A DNA stretch of 64,000 nucleotides from Perspicuibacillus lycopersici (lineage in GTDB: Bacteria; Bacillota; Bacilli; Bacillales; Caldibacillaceae), in the NCBI RefSeq assembly GCF_025660475.1, contig NZ_JAOUSF010000001.1, positions 310,001-374,000 on the forward strand, in the 5' to 3' direction. Of the stretch, positions 38,681 to 47,872 are shown piece after piece. How positions within the stretch are numbered: the stretch's first letter is position 1; every line of letters starts with the position of its first letter. The position numbers and the translations under genes were made by a program. Below the pieces are notes generated by a model. The model saw only the letters and a program-made list of their open reading frames with translations, was not told the DNA's origin and ran no database searches.

Positions 38681-39802
38681 TCACATATTTCCTTTATTTC
38701 GCAAATACGTCGTTACTGCCTCTATTCCAACGGCAATGCAATCTTCATCTGGGTTTAGCTTTGCATGATGAAGACCATATTTACTTCCAGCACCTAACCA
38801 AAACATAAAGCCAGGTATCTCTTTTAGAAAATATCCAAAATCTTCCCCAGTCATAGCCTCTTTACAACGAATTACTTTAATACTTGTTTTCTTTTCAAGC
38901 AAATCCATGAAATCATTCACATAATTCTCATCATTAAATACTTGATAGTAATTTGCACCATAATCAATGGATGTATCACATTCATATCCCACTGCAACAC
39001 CATTAACTAAATGCTCAATTCTACTTTTAACCTTTTTCATGGATTCAGGAGTTAAGGTACGTATTGTCCCTTCTAGTCTTGCCGTCTCTGCTATGATATT
39101 TTGAACAGTTCCGCCGGTTATTTTACCAATTGTGATTACTGCACTATCCAATGGATCAATATTACGGGAAATTATCGTTTGTAACTGGCCAACTAATTGA
39201 CAGGCTGCAATCACCATATCATTCGTTCGATGTGGGTATGCAGCATGTCCACCTTTTCCTACTAAGTCAATAAATAACTCTGAAGTATTGGCAAAAAGCA
39301 GCCCTGCCTTTGTTGCAATGGTGCCGACTGGATATTCTGGGGCAATATGCAAAGCAAATATACTATCCGGTTTCCATTCCTTTATTATTTCGGATTGCAG
39401 CATCGGTTGGGCACCACCAGGTCCTTCTTCTGCTGGTTGGAAAATAAATAAAACATCATCATTGATTGGTTTATTTACTACATCATGAAGTACCGCAATT
39501 GCAATCGTCATATGAATGTCATGACCACACGCATGCATCTTTCCATCATGTCGTGATTTATATGGTAACTCTGTTTCTTCTATTAATGGTAAACCATCCA
39601 TGTCGGTACGATAGCCGATCATTTTTCTAGGATTTGTTCCTTTTACTTTGACAAAAATCCCGGTTTTCCATGTCTTTATTTCCATTCTATCCTGTGGCAG
39701 TGCTTGCAAGATTGACATAATGTATTCATTTGTTTTAAATTCCTGAAACCCTAATTCAGGAATTTGGTGTAAATCCCTTCGAATTTTAATGTAATCAGTC
39801 AT
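38681..39802 (-). CDS. dapL: N-acetyldiaminopimelate deacetylase
   Basis: 373-aa M20D metallohydrolase that deacetylates N-acetyl-LL-diaminopimelate in lysine/peptidoglycan precursor synthesis. Metal-binding motifs are [19 protein letters not shown], the EEGPGGA block, [10 protein letters not shown] and the last ligand in [11 protein letters not shown]. Order after dapH follows B. subtilis ykuQ-ykuR. Start ATG 39802 after GGAGG. A hairpin with a T-run between dapH and dapL suggests reduced read-through. Confidence 0.93.
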   Translation of the reverse strand: MTDYIKIRRDLHQIPELGFQEFKTNEYIMSILQALPQDRMEIKTWKTGIFVKVKGTNPRKMIGYRTDMDGLPLIEETELPYKSRHDGKMHACGHDIHMTIAIAVLHDVVNKPINDDVLFIFQPAEEGPGGAQPMLQSEIIKEWKPDSIFALHIAPEYPVGTIATKAGLLFANTSELFIDLVGKGGHAAYPHRTNDMVIAACQLVGQLQTIISRNIDPLDSAVITIGKITGGTVQNIIAETARLEGTIRTLTPESMKKVKSRIEHLVNGVAVGYECDTSIDYGANYYQVFNDENYVNDFMDLLEKKTSIKVIRCKEAMTGEDFGYFLKEIPGFMFWLGAGSKYGLHHAKLNPDEDCIAVGIEAVTTYLRNKGNM

Positions 39803-39858
39803 TTGAATTCCTCCATACTACTTGTCAGCAAATTATTGCCTATCCATTTAGTTACAAA

Positions 39859-39893
39859 AATGCTGACTAGATGTAGCATATCTAGTCAGCATT
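39859..39893 (-). terminator. Intercistronic terminator-like hairpin, dapH-dapL
   Basis: Perfect 14-bp stem (39859-39872 with 39880-39893), seven-base loop, followed on the minus strand by TTTG. It is strong enough to end most dapH transcripts. Confidence 0.85.
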
Positions 39894-39926
39894 ATTTTCA
39901 ATAGCCTCTATCTTTTTTAGGTCAGA

Positions 39927-40637
39927 TTATAATTGACGAAGCTCTTGTTTAATTTCTGTTTTCGATTTTGTTTTCTCATCAATCTCTTTTATGACACGTG
40001 CAGGTGTTCCTGCTACTACTGTATATGGTGGAACATCATCAATTACTACTGCTCCTGCTGCAACAACTGCACCTTTACCAACCGAAACACCTTCAAGTAC
40101 GACAGCATTAGCGCCGATAACTACATCATCCTCGACGATAACAGGCTTAGCAGAAGGCGGTTCAATTACGCCTGCTAAAACAGTTCCTGCACCGATATGA
40201 CAGTTTTTACCAACTGTTGCACGACCACCAAGAACAGCATTCATATCAATCATTGTGCCTTCCCCAATTACAGCTCCAATGTTGATTACAGCACCCATCA
40301 TAATGACTGCATTATCACCGATAGAAACTTGATCACGAATAATCGCACCTGGTTCAATACGTGCTTTAATATTTTTTAAATTTAGTAATGGAATAGCAGA
40401 GTTACGTCTGTCATTCTCCACGACAAAATCTTGGATTTTATTTTTATTTTCATTAATTACTGCTTCAATATCGGACCATTCACCAAAAACTACACCAGCT
40501 TGTCCTTGTATAAAGGTTTGAACACTTTCTCCAAAAGAAATGCTATCAAGATCACCTTTTATGTAAACTTTTACAGGTGTTGCTTTTTTACTATTTTGTA
40601 TAAATGAAATAATTTCATTTGCATCCATCATGTTCAT
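39927..40637 (-). CDS. dapH: Tetrahydrodipicolinate N-acetyltransferase
   Basis: 236-aa acetyl-CoA-dependent acyltransferase that opens the acetylated diaminopimelate branch. An N-terminal helical domain (about 1-85) is followed by left-handed beta-helix hexapeptide repeats ([20 protein letters not shown] and onward) and the ending [15 protein letters not shown]. Start ATG 40637, eight bases after AGGAGG. With patA (46655) and dapL it covers the branch from tetrahydrodipicolinate to LL-DAP. Confidence 0.95.
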   Translation of the reverse strand: MNMMDANEIISFIQNSKKATPVKVYIKGDLDSISFGESVQTFIQGQAGVVFGEWSDIEAVINENKNKIQDFVVENDRRNSAIPLLNLKNIKARIEPGAIIRDQVSIGDNAVIMMGAVINIGAVIGEGTMIDMNAVLGGRATVGKNCHIGAGTVLAGVIEPPSAKPVIVEDDVVIGANAVVLEGVSVGKGAVVAAGAVVIDDVPPYTVVAGTPARVIKEIDEKTKSKTEIKQELRQL

Positions 40638-40710
40638 GAAATTTTCCTCCTTTAATTACTCTTAACCTATACTTTAACAGACAATAATTGGATATACAAT
40701 AATTAAAATG

Positions 40711-41595
40711 CTAGTTCATTTTCCCCTCTTGTAAAAACTCTTTTACTACTTCATGAAAGGCTTTTACCTGTTTCAATTGAAAAGCAGAGCTATAGCCAAG
40801 CAACCATGTATCCCTTCCTATTGGCTCTTGGTCATCGTTTAGCAACGGTATTTTAGATAAATTCTCTTCAATTCCATGAAGCGTAATTTCCGGTAAAATC
40901 GCATAACCAATACCATTTAGTACCATTTGCTTACAAGTTTCAATTTGATCAACAATGATTACACGTTTTGCCGAAGTTTGAAAGCGATGATGCCACCAAT
41001 CTTGGATTTCCTGATAATAATTAGAATCACTTTTAAATTGGATAAAAGGTCTATTCGTATGTATAACATCTTCAATCTTTTCAATTTCTCGATCCACTAA
41101 ATATAGACGATCTTTAAATAAGTGATTTTTTATCCCTTTCCATTCTGGTGTTCCGCGAATAATTCCAACATGGACTTGGTCTTCATATACTGCTTTTAAT
41201 ATTTCACTACTCCAACCAGTTATTAAGGAAATTTTTGCTTGTGGATATTTTTGAACATAGCGCTTCAATACTTTTGGTAACCAATTTTGTCCAACAATGG
41301 AGGCACATGCAATTTTCAATGTTCCGTGCACCTCGGACTGCAGAAATTGGATTTCTTCCCGCAGCTTCTCTTCTTTTTCTAATACTTCATTTGCATAACT
41401 TATTACTAATTCCCCTACGGGAGTTAAAGTTAATCCTTTATGGGATCGAATGAATAGCTCCGCTCCCCAGTCTCTTTCAATGGACTGTAGCCGCTGGGAT
41501 AGAGCCGGCTGCGAGACAAATAATCGTTCGGCAGCTTTTCGCATATTCATTTCTTGTGCTAAAACAGATAATAATTCCACTTCAGAAATATTCAT
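40711..41595 (-). CDS. ccpC: LysR-type regulator CcpC
   Basis: 294-aa LysR regulator with N-terminal winged helix (MRKAAERLFVSQPALSQRLQ, about 18-37) and a periplasmic-binding-like effector domain. It matches B. subtilis CcpC closely, including GTLKIACASI, LITGWSSEILK, RPFIQFKSDS and DQIETCKQM. In B. subtilis CcpC senses citrate and represses citZ and citB, the entry enzymes of the TCA cycle, so it fits a window that also carries PDH and pyruvate carboxylase. Start ATG 41595. Gene order dapH-ccpC-ykuL is conserved. Confidence 0.92.
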   Translation of the reverse strand: MNISEVELLSVLAQEMNMRKAAERLFVSQPALSQRLQSIERDWGAELFIRSHKGLTLTPVGELVISYANEVLEKEEKLREEIQFLQSEVHGTLKIACASIVGQNWLPKVLKRYVQKYPQAKISLITGWSSEILKAVYEDQVHVGIIRGTPEWKGIKNHLFKDRLYLVDREIEKIEDVIHTNRPFIQFKSDSNYYQEIQDWWHHRFQTSAKRVIIVDQIETCKQMVLNGIGYAILPEITLHGIEENLSKIPLLNDDQEPIGRDTWLLGYSSAFQLKQVKAFHEVVKEFLQEGKMN

Positions 41596-41707
41596 TTTCC
41601 CACCTGATAAGTTTTACTTATAAAAGTATAATATTTAAACCACTTATTATTATAGCATCTACAAATGCAATTGAAAACAGCTTTACGCTGCTTCTCTCCA
41701 AAACAAA

Positions 41708-41734
41708 ATTAGCTCCCAAAATGGGAGCTAATTA
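41708..41734 (-). terminator. Terminator overlapping the stop codon of the CBS protein gene
   Basis: Perfect 11-bp stem AATTAGCTCCC / GGGAGCTAATT with a five-base loop; on minus followed by TTGTTTTGG. Confidence 0.85.
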
Positions 41735-42187
41735 GTCTTTTTCTTTATAATACATGGGCTGGATATATGCATTTAGCTGTTTTAATACGACTCTTCTTGT
41801 TAAAATACCTTTAAAATACTTATTTTCATCCACTGTACAAACAAATGGATGGTTGATTAATAACTTTAGACCATCAACTAATGGATCATTAGCATGGAGG
41901 GTAGGAATTTCTTGATTCATTACATCTTCTACGCAAAGCTTACTTAAATTTTCAAATTCAATTCTTTCCATTCCCATAATGTTATCTAATATTAACGGGC
42001 TACTGATAAGACCATGTAATTGATATTTTGCATCTAAGACGGGAATTGCTGTATATCCTGTTTTTGTCAAAACTAATAAAGCATGTTCTAGATTATTACC
42101 TATTTGCACATGTGCAACACGCTCAGAGGGAATGATAAAATTCCCTACACTACTTTGTAAAAAGTTTCCGGCTTGAAGATCGATCAT
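41732..42187 (-). CDS. darB: CBS-domain c-di-AMP receptor DarB/CbpB (YkuL)
   Basis: 151-aa protein made of two CBS domains (about 20-75 and 88-145). It is the YkuL family protein: FIIPSERVAHVQIGNNLEHAL, GYTAIPVLDAKY, and the second-repeat FKGILTRRVVLKQLN. In B. subtilis the unliganded protein activates the (p)ppGpp synthetase Rel and pyruvate carboxylase, and c-di-AMP binding releases both. Start ATG 42187 after GGGGAG. A 27-bp terminator overlaps the end of the gene. Confidence 0.88.
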   Translation of the reverse strand: MIDLQAGNFLQSSVGNFIIPSERVAHVQIGNNLEHALLVLTKTGYTAIPVLDAKYQLHGLISSPLILDNIMGMERIEFENLSKLCVEDVMNQEIPTLHANDPLVDGLKLLINHPFVCTVDENKYFKGILTRRVVLKQLNAYIQPMYYKEKD

Positions 42188-42294
42188 GCGAAAAACTCCC
42201 CATTTGAAATTTACCTACTTCCTATTTTACCATACAAAACGGAACATTTCTTTTTTGAAGGGAGTTTTTTAATATTTTTTTCCGATTACAATCA

Positions 42295-42528
42295 TTAATC
42301 TACTTGTAATAAATCGAAAATTTCGATGGCGACCATATCAATATTATCGAATTGGAAAGCATCTGTTTTTCCATCTTCATTATATATTTTCAACTCAAAT
42401 GATTTTGTTTTTTGATAAAAAGCAACTTTACATTTTTTTACTCCATTTTGTTCGAAAAAACGTTCTGTATCTTCTTCACTTTCTTGCATACTTTTTAATC
42501 GTGATAAAATACCTTCTAATAATGACAT
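42295..42528 (-). CDS. ykuJ: YkuJ family protein (DUF1797)
   Basis: 77-aa small alpha/beta protein of unknown function. Family features are LLEGILSRLKSMQE at the start, a KVAFYQKTKSFELKIY strand pair and the ending FDNIDMVAIEIFDLLQ, as in B. subtilis YkuJ. Start ATG 42528 after GGGAGG. Its neighbours in B. subtilis, ykuK and ykzF, are missing here. Confidence 0.88.
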   Translation of the reverse strand: MSLLEGILSRLKSMQESEEDTERFFEQNGVKKCKVAFYQKTKSFELKIYNEDGKTDAFQFDNIDMVAIEIFDLLQVD

Positions 42529-42629
42529 AATTATTTCCTCCCTAATTTATCGTTCATCTAATACTTAATTCTTTTCACACGTATCAAATTTATGTACAAT
42601 TTAATATAAGTGAAAGGAGTTTTTTTAAA

Positions 42630-42872
42630 ATGGAACCAATTATTTTATATACACAACCCGATTGTCCCCCATGTGAATTAACAAAGTTGTATTTTAAAGA
42701 TAAGGGAATCGTTTATATTGAAAAAAATGTTAAAAAGGATAAACAAGCATTCCAAGAATTGACAAAGAAATACAAATCATATTCCACACCAACAGTTATA
42801 ATTGGTGAAAAAGTTATCACAGGATTTAATTTAAACGAAATTGAGAACGAATTGTCAAGACATATGTCATAA
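42630..42872 (+). CDS. Glutaredoxin-like protein with CPPC active site
   Basis: 80-aa thioredoxin-fold protein with Cys12-Pro-Pro-Cys15 and cis-proline loop STPTVIIG, ending in a helix as in NrdH/glutaredoxin-like proteins. Probably reduces disulfides of an unknown partner; in Bacillales bacillithiol replaces glutathione, so the true reductant is open. Start ATG 42630 follows AAAGGAG. It may have filled the place of ykuK/ykzF. Confidence 0.85.
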   Translation: MEPIILYTQPDCPPCELTKLYFKDKGIVYIEKNVKKDKQAFQELTKKYKSYSTPTVIIGEKVITGFNLNEIENELSRHMS

Positions 42873-43077
42873 AATATTTATTTTTTTTGACATAGTTTCA
42901 AATTTAGCTTCCCCTCCTAAACAAATCACTCCAATATTACCCCTACTTTTCCACGAATGAATGAAGAGTATACAATAGACATTATATACCATGCTACAAA
43001 AAGGAATATTGGTCAACCTAAAATTAAGCAACTATTGGTGAAGCCTCTTGCAAACCATTTATTAGGAGGGGAAGTTA

Positions 43078-43878
43078 GTGAAAATTTGTTGTGCAACATT
43101 TTTATTCATTTCCCTATTGGGCTGCAGTAATTTGAATAGTTCAGTACCTCAAAAAACAAAAACAGATGTGCCTATTGAAAAACAAACGGAGTATTCTCCA
43201 ACGAAAATTAATGGTAATCAAATAGAGGAATCCTCTACAAAGGGTGCAAGGAAAAAGCAGCTCTCCAATGAAAAAATATTATTAGATGTACCATTAATTA
43301 AACAATTACCCGAGCTACGCTATGGTTGTGAGGTAACAAGTACAGCAATGTTGCTTCAATTTGAAGGTGTTAATGTTTCGAAAATGGATCTTTATCAAGC
43401 AGTGAAGAAGGATCCTGATCCGCTTATAAAAAGAGCCGATAACATCCTTCACTGGGGAAATCCAGATGATGGATTCGTTGGAGATATGACAGGAAAAAAT
43501 AGAAGAGCTGGATATGCTGTATTCGATAAACCAATTGTCGATTTAGTAAATAAATATTTACCAGGACAAGCCGTTAACTTAACCAATAAATCGTTTGATA
43601 CTATTTTAAATCATGTCAGCGATGGCTATCCAGTAGTTGTTTGGACAACTGGCGACTATAAGCTTCCTGACCGTTGGGAACAGTGGGAGCATAAAGGCAA
43701 GCTAATTAAAACACCATTGGATTTACATTGTGTAGTACTCGTTGGCTTTGATGAAAATAATGTATATTTGAATGACCCACTTTCTGGAAGGAAAAACGCC
43801 AAAGTATCGAAGGAACAATTCATTCAATCATGGGAAGCACTAAAAAAACGTGCAGTTAGTTATGTTTCCTATACTTAG
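43078..43878 (+). CDS. C39-like cysteine peptidase lipoprotein
   Basis: 266-aa secreted lipoprotein (lipobox LLGC, Cys16) with a disordered Lys/Gln/Ser-rich linker (20-65) and a Peptidase_C39_2 domain. Catalytic residues are readable: Gln76 and Cys84 in KQLPELRYGCEVTS, His217 in DLHCVVLVGFD and Asp233 in YLNDPLSG. Unlike true bacteriocin C39 peptidases it has no transporter, so it is likely a housekeeping cell-surface peptidase or amidase. Start GTG 43078 after AGGAGGGG. Own terminator downstream. Confidence 0.85.
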   Translation: MKICCATFLFISLLGCSNLNSSVPQKTKTDVPIEKQTEYSPTKINGNQIEESSTKGARKKQLSNEKILLDVPLIKQLPELRYGCEVTSTAMLLQFEGVNVSKMDLYQAVKKDPDPLIKRADNILHWGNPDDGFVGDMTGKNRRAGYAVFDKPIVDLVNKYLPGQAVNLTNKSFDTILNHVSDGYPVVVWTTGDYKLPDRWEQWEHKGKLIKTPLDLHCVVLVGFDENNVYLNDPLSGRKNAKVSKEQFIQSWEALKKRAVSYVSYT

Positions 43879-43910
43879 TCAGCATAGGTAAAAATGAAAT
43901 TGTAACGAAT

Positions 43911-43948
43911 AAAAGAACCTAGCACCTAAAAAGGCACTAGGTTCTTTT
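43911..43948 (+). terminator. Terminator of the C39-like gene
   Basis: 12-bp stem AAAAGAACCTAG / CTAGGTTCTTTT (43911-43922 with 43937-43948), with a T-run in the right arm. Confidence 0.88.
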
Positions 43949-43998
43949 ATAAAATAAGGCTGTTTTGTTTAGATTGTTGCTTTACCTAAAAAGACAGC

Positions 43999-44122
43999 AG
44001 ATTGAATACACTCCGCTTTCCGCTTGTCAGCTCCAGCGGATTGGGACGAGTGAACTTCCCCACTCCTCCACTACGATAAGTCAGCATCGACTTGCTAGCT
44101 CGTCGTGTTACCTTTATCTCAA
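43999..44122. repeat. Dispersed GC-rich intergenic repeat, copy after the C39-like gene
   Basis: Starts CCGCTTTCCGCTTGTCAGC, contains TGGGACGAGTGAA and TACGATAAGTCAGCATCG, and ends GTCGTGTTACCTTTATCTC. The right half matches the copy at 48862-49058 (TACGATAAGTCAACATCG, CGCCGTGTTTCCTTTATCTC); the left half matches the copy near 33655. Confidence 0.75.
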
Positions 44123-44125
44123 CCT

Positions 44126-44329
44126 TTATTGATTATTCACAACTAATTCGTGTAATTTAGAGAGTGCTTTTATTATGGTTCTTTTACGATTATATCCTTT
44201 ACTGGAAACGACAATGTCGTTATAGGTTGCATAAACTTTACCCGAAGCTCCTGGTTGTATAAAACCATAACTATATACTTTAATCAGTCCAAAGCTGGAA
44301 GGTATAAAAATCATTTCTAAATTTTTCAT
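44126..44329 (-). CDS. Small hypothetical protein
   Basis: 67-aa protein without signal peptide or clear membrane segment. Pattern: hydrophobic N-terminus MKNLEMIFIPSSFGLIKVYS, a GASGKVYATYNDIVV strand pair, then a basic helical C-terminus YNRKRTIIKALSKLHELV. Start ATG 44329 has AAAGGGAG seven bases upstream, which supports a real gene. I do not recognise a family. Its end abuts a dispersed repeat. Confidence 0.6.
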   Translation of the reverse strand: MKNLEMIFIPSSFGLIKVYSYGFIQPGASGKVYATYNDIVVSSKGYNRKRTIIKALSKLHELVVNNQ

Positions 44330-44558
44330 ACGCCACTCCCTTTGCCACGAGTATTTTTTATCGTGCCTTTCATTCTATCATAATATTACAATAGCAGTTT
44401 ATCGTAAAGTATTTTCACTTTTTAAATGTTGGGAAAAAATTTCCTTTCAATAAAACAACGATAAAATCGGGAAAAATAAATCCATCCTCTTATAAAATCG
44501 AAGTGCAATTGATTGTGATTTTTGGTACTATAAAGAAGAAGTTACTCGAGGAGAAAGA

Positions 44559-45440
44559 ATGATATTGATGAAGGATAAAAAAATATCCCGAAGATCCTTT
44601 TTACGAAAAGCGGGGAAATTTACAATAGGTACCGCTATTACCGGATTCTTCAGCCATTATTATATTAAAAACATTGAACCGAAATGGATTGAAACCACTC
44701 GATTTACGATTAGTCATCCACTTATACCGCAATCATTTCACAATAAAAAAATTGTTCAGTTTAGTGATACACATTTAGGATTTCACTTCGACTTATCTCA
44801 GTTCAAACAAGTAATCAATAAAATTTCAAAAGAGACACCTGACATTATTATTTTCTCTGGTGATTTAGTGGACAACCTTCTTACCTTCCAAGAGATAGAG
44901 GAAACTATTGCAATATTAAGTACACTTTCTGCTCCTTATGGGAAATTTGCAGTATATGGGAACCATGATCACGGCGGTTGGGGATCGGAAAAATATCAAT
45001 ACATGATGAAATCAAGTAATTTTAGCCTATTGCAAAATGAAGCTATATCTATCAAAATGAACAATGAAGAAGAAATTATACTAGCTGGCATTGATGACGC
45101 AATGCTAGGAAAACCTGATCTCGAAAAAACCTTTCGAAATCTCCCAGCCAATCGATTTACTTTATGCATTTCCCATGCACCAGATATTGCAAATGAAGTT
45201 AGCAAATATCCTATTCAATTTCAAATTAGTGGACATACCCATGGGGGACAGGTTCAAATACCTTTTATCGGACCACTAATTACTCCACCTTATGGTAAAA
45301 ATTATTTTGAAGGCTTTTATTACATAACGGAAGATTTTACGCTCTATGTTAACAGAGGATTAGGAACAACAAGATTACCTTATCGGTTTCTCTCGCGACC
45401 TGAGATTACATTTTTTACACTTCAAAGTGAGAAACAATAG
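44559..45440 (+). CDS. ykuE: Tat-exported metallophosphoesterase YkuE
   Basis: 293-aa calcineurin-type phosphoesterase. The N-terminus carries a twin-arginine signal (SRRSFLRKAGKF, Arg11-Arg12) followed by a hydrophobic stretch. Metal-binding motifs are in order FSDTHLGFH, FSGDLVDN, YGNHDHGG, CISHAPD and SGHTHGGQ. In B. subtilis YkuE is a Tat substrate held at the cell wall. Start ATG 44559, five bases after GAGGAG. It overlaps the ribosome site of ykyB and is probably co-transcribed. Confidence 0.92.
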   Translation: MILMKDKKISRRSFLRKAGKFTIGTAITGFFSHYYIKNIEPKWIETTRFTISHPLIPQSFHNKKIVQFSDTHLGFHFDLSQFKQVINKISKETPDIIIFSGDLVDNLLTFQEIEETIAILSTLSAPYGKFAVYGNHDHGGWGSEKYQYMMKSSNFSLLQNEAISIKMNNEEEIILAGIDDAMLGKPDLEKTFRNLPANRFTLCISHAPDIANEVSKYPIQFQISGHTHGGQVQIPFIGPLITPPYGKNYFEGFYYITEDFTLYVNRGLGTTRLPYRFLSRPEITFFTLQSEKQ

Positions 45441-45453
45441 AAAGGAGGATATT

Positions 45454-45903
45454 ATGAAGCAAACAAATAAAGAGCCAAATTTTCCAATTGATAAGCTTTC
45501 CAAAGCATTATTTATTATTAACCGACACGCAAAAACTGCTCCCGATTCTAAATTTCTATATAAACTAAAACATGAAGCGATTAAAAAAATGCTTACCGAA
45601 GGAAAAGCTAAAAAAATCGGGCTACACTTCTCAAGAAATCCTAAATTTAGTCAACAACAATTGGATGTCCTTATCTCATGTGGTAACTACTATTTTCATA
45701 TTCCTCCAACGAAAGATGATATTCATAGTTTAGAGAATTTAGGTAAGCTAGATGAACATGTCCGCAATCCGAAAACAGTTTTCCCACTAAAAGAAGCGAA
45801 ACGGATTTTACAGCTATATACTGGTATTAAAGCAAATTCAAATGTAATGAAATCACCACATATTAGGTACCAAAAGCCCGTATTCAAACGACTAGGAGAA
45901 TAG
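45454..45903 (+). CDS. ykyB: YkyB family protein
   Basis: 149-aa basic cytoplasmic protein of the YkyB family, function unknown. Conserved pieces are LSKALFIINRHAKTAPD, YKLKHEAIKKML and YYFHIPPTKDDIHSL. The ATG at 45454 is seven bases after AAAGGAGG; the in-frame ATG at 45427 lies inside the end of ykuE and is rejected. The ykuE-ykyB-cheV-patA neighbourhood is conserved, with cheV altered here. Confidence 0.88.
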   Translation: MKQTNKEPNFPIDKLSKALFIINRHAKTAPDSKFLYKLKHEAIKKMLTEGKAKKIGLHFSRNPKFSQQQLDVLISCGNYYFHIPPTKDDIHSLENLGKLDEHVRNPKTVFPLKEAKRILQLYTGIKANSNVMKSPHIRYQKPVFKRLGE

Positions 45904-46036
45904 TCCTGTATTTTCGCGCATATTTTTTGGAATATTTTGCTATCTGTTTATTCATACAAAATTAGATACTATTGAAAAGAATAATAAAGGAAAAGAATTC
46001 TACTTTCTTCCAGGTAAGATTCTTTTTCTTTATTTT

Positions 46037-46507
46037 TTAATGCTCAATAGCATCCCACAGTTTTTCCTTCTGAACAATAAACAATTCTACTTCTCCATGT
46101 GTAAACGATCCACCAACATAAGGAGTTAAATGCTCCTCCCTAACTTCTGTCGTAATTTTAGCTTTATTAACGAATATTATTTGCGCAACTTCTTGTACTC
46201 GAAATGCCACTTTCTGTTCTTCATAACTAGTAATAATAAATCGTTCTCTTTCATCTGGTTTCTCTTGAGGATAAGAAAAAGCTTGCGCTAATTCTATTAC
46301 CGGCACCACTTCTCCACGGATATCTGTTACTCCTTGAATAAACGGGTGCACTGTTTGAGTCCTAGTTATAGGTAATGGTTTACTAATTTCGATGACTTCC
46401 TGCAAATCAATGGCAAAGCTTTGTTGCCCTACATAGAATTGTAAAAACGATTGTTGCTCAACTTCCGTATCATCTTGCCATCCAAAGGTATTTATCATCA
46501 TTTCCAT
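46037..46507 (-). CDS. CheW-domain protein at the cheV position, without a receiver domain
   Basis: 156-aa protein formed by one CheW-like domain: SFLQFYVGQQSFAIDLQEVIEI, then GVTDIRGEVVPVIELAQAF and the final HGEVELFIVQKEKLWDAI. CheW scaffolds chemoreceptors to the CheA kinase. In B. subtilis this spot, between ykyB and patA, holds cheV, which is about 300 aa with a C-terminal receiver domain. Only 133 bp remain between the stop and ykyB, so no hidden receiver fragment is possible. Start ATG 46507 after AAAGGAG. Confidence 0.85.
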   Translation of the reverse strand: MEMMINTFGWQDDTEVEQQSFLQFYVGQQSFAIDLQEVIEISKPLPITRTQTVHPFIQGVTDIRGEVVPVIELAQAFSYPQEKPDERERFIITSYEEQKVAFRVQEVAQIIFVNKAKITTEVREEHLTPYVGGSFTHGEVELFIVQKEKLWDAIEH

Positions 46508-46654
46508 ACCGTTCTCCTTTTATTAGCCTACTTATTACCTATACTTTACCATGAATTTCACAATAGAAAAATAGCTAACATTTCAGTCAACCGAACACAA
46601 AAGGATTATGATATGATAAATGCATAACCATTTTTTTCATGGAAAGGAATTCGC

Positions 46655-47791
46655 ATGGAGCACTTAATTAATCCGAAAGTCAAATCAATTCAGCTTTCTG
46701 GCATACGGCAATTTTTTAATATGGTTGGAGATTATCAGGATATTATTTCCCTAACGATTGGGCAACCAGACTTTCCCACCCCTACACATGTAAAGGAGGC
46801 AGCAAAAGCAGCAATTGATCAAGATTTTACAACCTATACAAATAATGCAGGGTTCCTTGAGTTAAGAAAAGCTGCAGCAAATTTCGTCAAACAAAAATAT
46901 CATATTCATTATCAACCAGAATCCGAGGTCATTGTTACAGTTGGTGCAACAGAGGCTATCGATATTACTTTTCGTACAATATTAACACCCGGCTCAGAAG
47001 TATTATTGCCTGCCCCAATTTACCCTGGATATGAGCCGCTCATTCGTCTGTGCGGAGCAACACCCGTATTCATGGATACAACGAATTCAAATTTTAAAGT
47101 TACTGCAGACATGATTTTAGCAAATATAACTGATAAAACCCGTTGTATCGTGCTTCCTTATCCTTCTAATCCAACTGGAGTTAGTTTGACTGAAAAGGAA
47201 GTTAAAGAAATTGCAAATGTGTTACGAGGAAAAGATATTTTAATATTAGCGGATGAAATATATAGCGAGCTAGTATATGAGCAAACGCACACATCTATTG
47301 CTCAATTTCTACCAGAACAAACCATTGTCATTAATGGACTATCAAAGTCACATTCCATGACCGGTTGGAGAATCGGGCTATTATTTGCTCCTGAAGGCAT
47401 CGCTAAGCACATATACAAGGTTCATCAATATAGTGTAACTTGTGCTAGTTCCGTTTCACAAAAGGCTGCCTACGAGGCATTATCAAACGGAATGAATGAT
47501 GCGGAAGTTATGCGAAAGGAGTACATGAAACGGCGCGATTATGTATATTCACGTTTAAATCACAATGGATATCAAACCGTATTACCAGACGGTGCCTTTT
47601 ATTTCTTTGTAAAGATTCCAGAGTTTGTGAACAGTTCTTCTTTTGATTATTGCTTAAAATTAGTAAAGGAAAATGGTGTTGCAGTAGTACCTGGTAGTGC
47701 CTTTTCAGGCTACGGAGAAGGCTATTTCCGCCTTTCATATGCAAGCTCGATGGCTGTTTTACAAGAGGGATTAAATCGTTTATTGAAGTAA
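46655..47791 (+). CDS. patA: N-acetyl-LL-diaminopimelate aminotransferase, PatA
   Basis: 378-aa PLP aminotransferase of fold type I, class I/II. Lys231 in NGLSKSHSMTGWRIG binds PLP; YPSNPTGVSL and ADEIYSELVY hold the usual Asn and Asp/Tyr. It follows B. subtilis PatA (MEHLINPKVKSIQLSGIR), assigned to the aminotransferase step of the acetylated diaminopimelate route that also uses dapH and dapL in this window. Start ATG 46655 after AAAGGAA. Confidence 0.9.
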   Translation: MEHLINPKVKSIQLSGIRQFFNMVGDYQDIISLTIGQPDFPTPTHVKEAAKAAIDQDFTTYTNNAGFLELRKAAANFVKQKYHIHYQPESEVIVTVGATEAIDITFRTILTPGSEVLLPAPIYPGYEPLIRLCGATPVFMDTTNSNFKVTADMILANITDKTRCIVLPYPSNPTGVSLTEKEVKEIANVLRGKDILILADEIYSELVYEQTHTSIAQFLPEQTIVINGLSKSHSMTGWRIGLLFAPEGIAKHIYKVHQYSVTCASSVSQKAAYEALSNGMNDAEVMRKEYMKRRDYVYSRLNHNGYQTVLPDGAFYFFVKIPEFVNSSSFDYCLKLVKENGVAVVPGSAFSGYGEGYFRLSYASSMAVLQEGLNRLLK

Positions 47792-47872
47792 ATAGCAATT
47801 TTGCTTTCCCCTAGAAAAAATACCCGATAAGTAGATCTCAAATCACGTCTACTTATCAGGTACTCGATTTAA

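Noticed and set aside
42864..42896. TATGTCA/TGACATA hairpin after the glutaredoxin-like gene as a terminator
   Set aside because: The T-run is inside the loop, not after the stem, so it does not fit an intrinsic terminator.
43078..43878. C39-like protein as a bacteriocin leader peptidase
   Set aside because: It is a free lipoprotein without ABC transporter domains or a precursor gene nearby.
46037..46507. Frameshifted cheV with a hidden receiver domain
   Set aside because: Only 133 bp lie between its stop and ykyB and no receiver motifs are readable in any frame.
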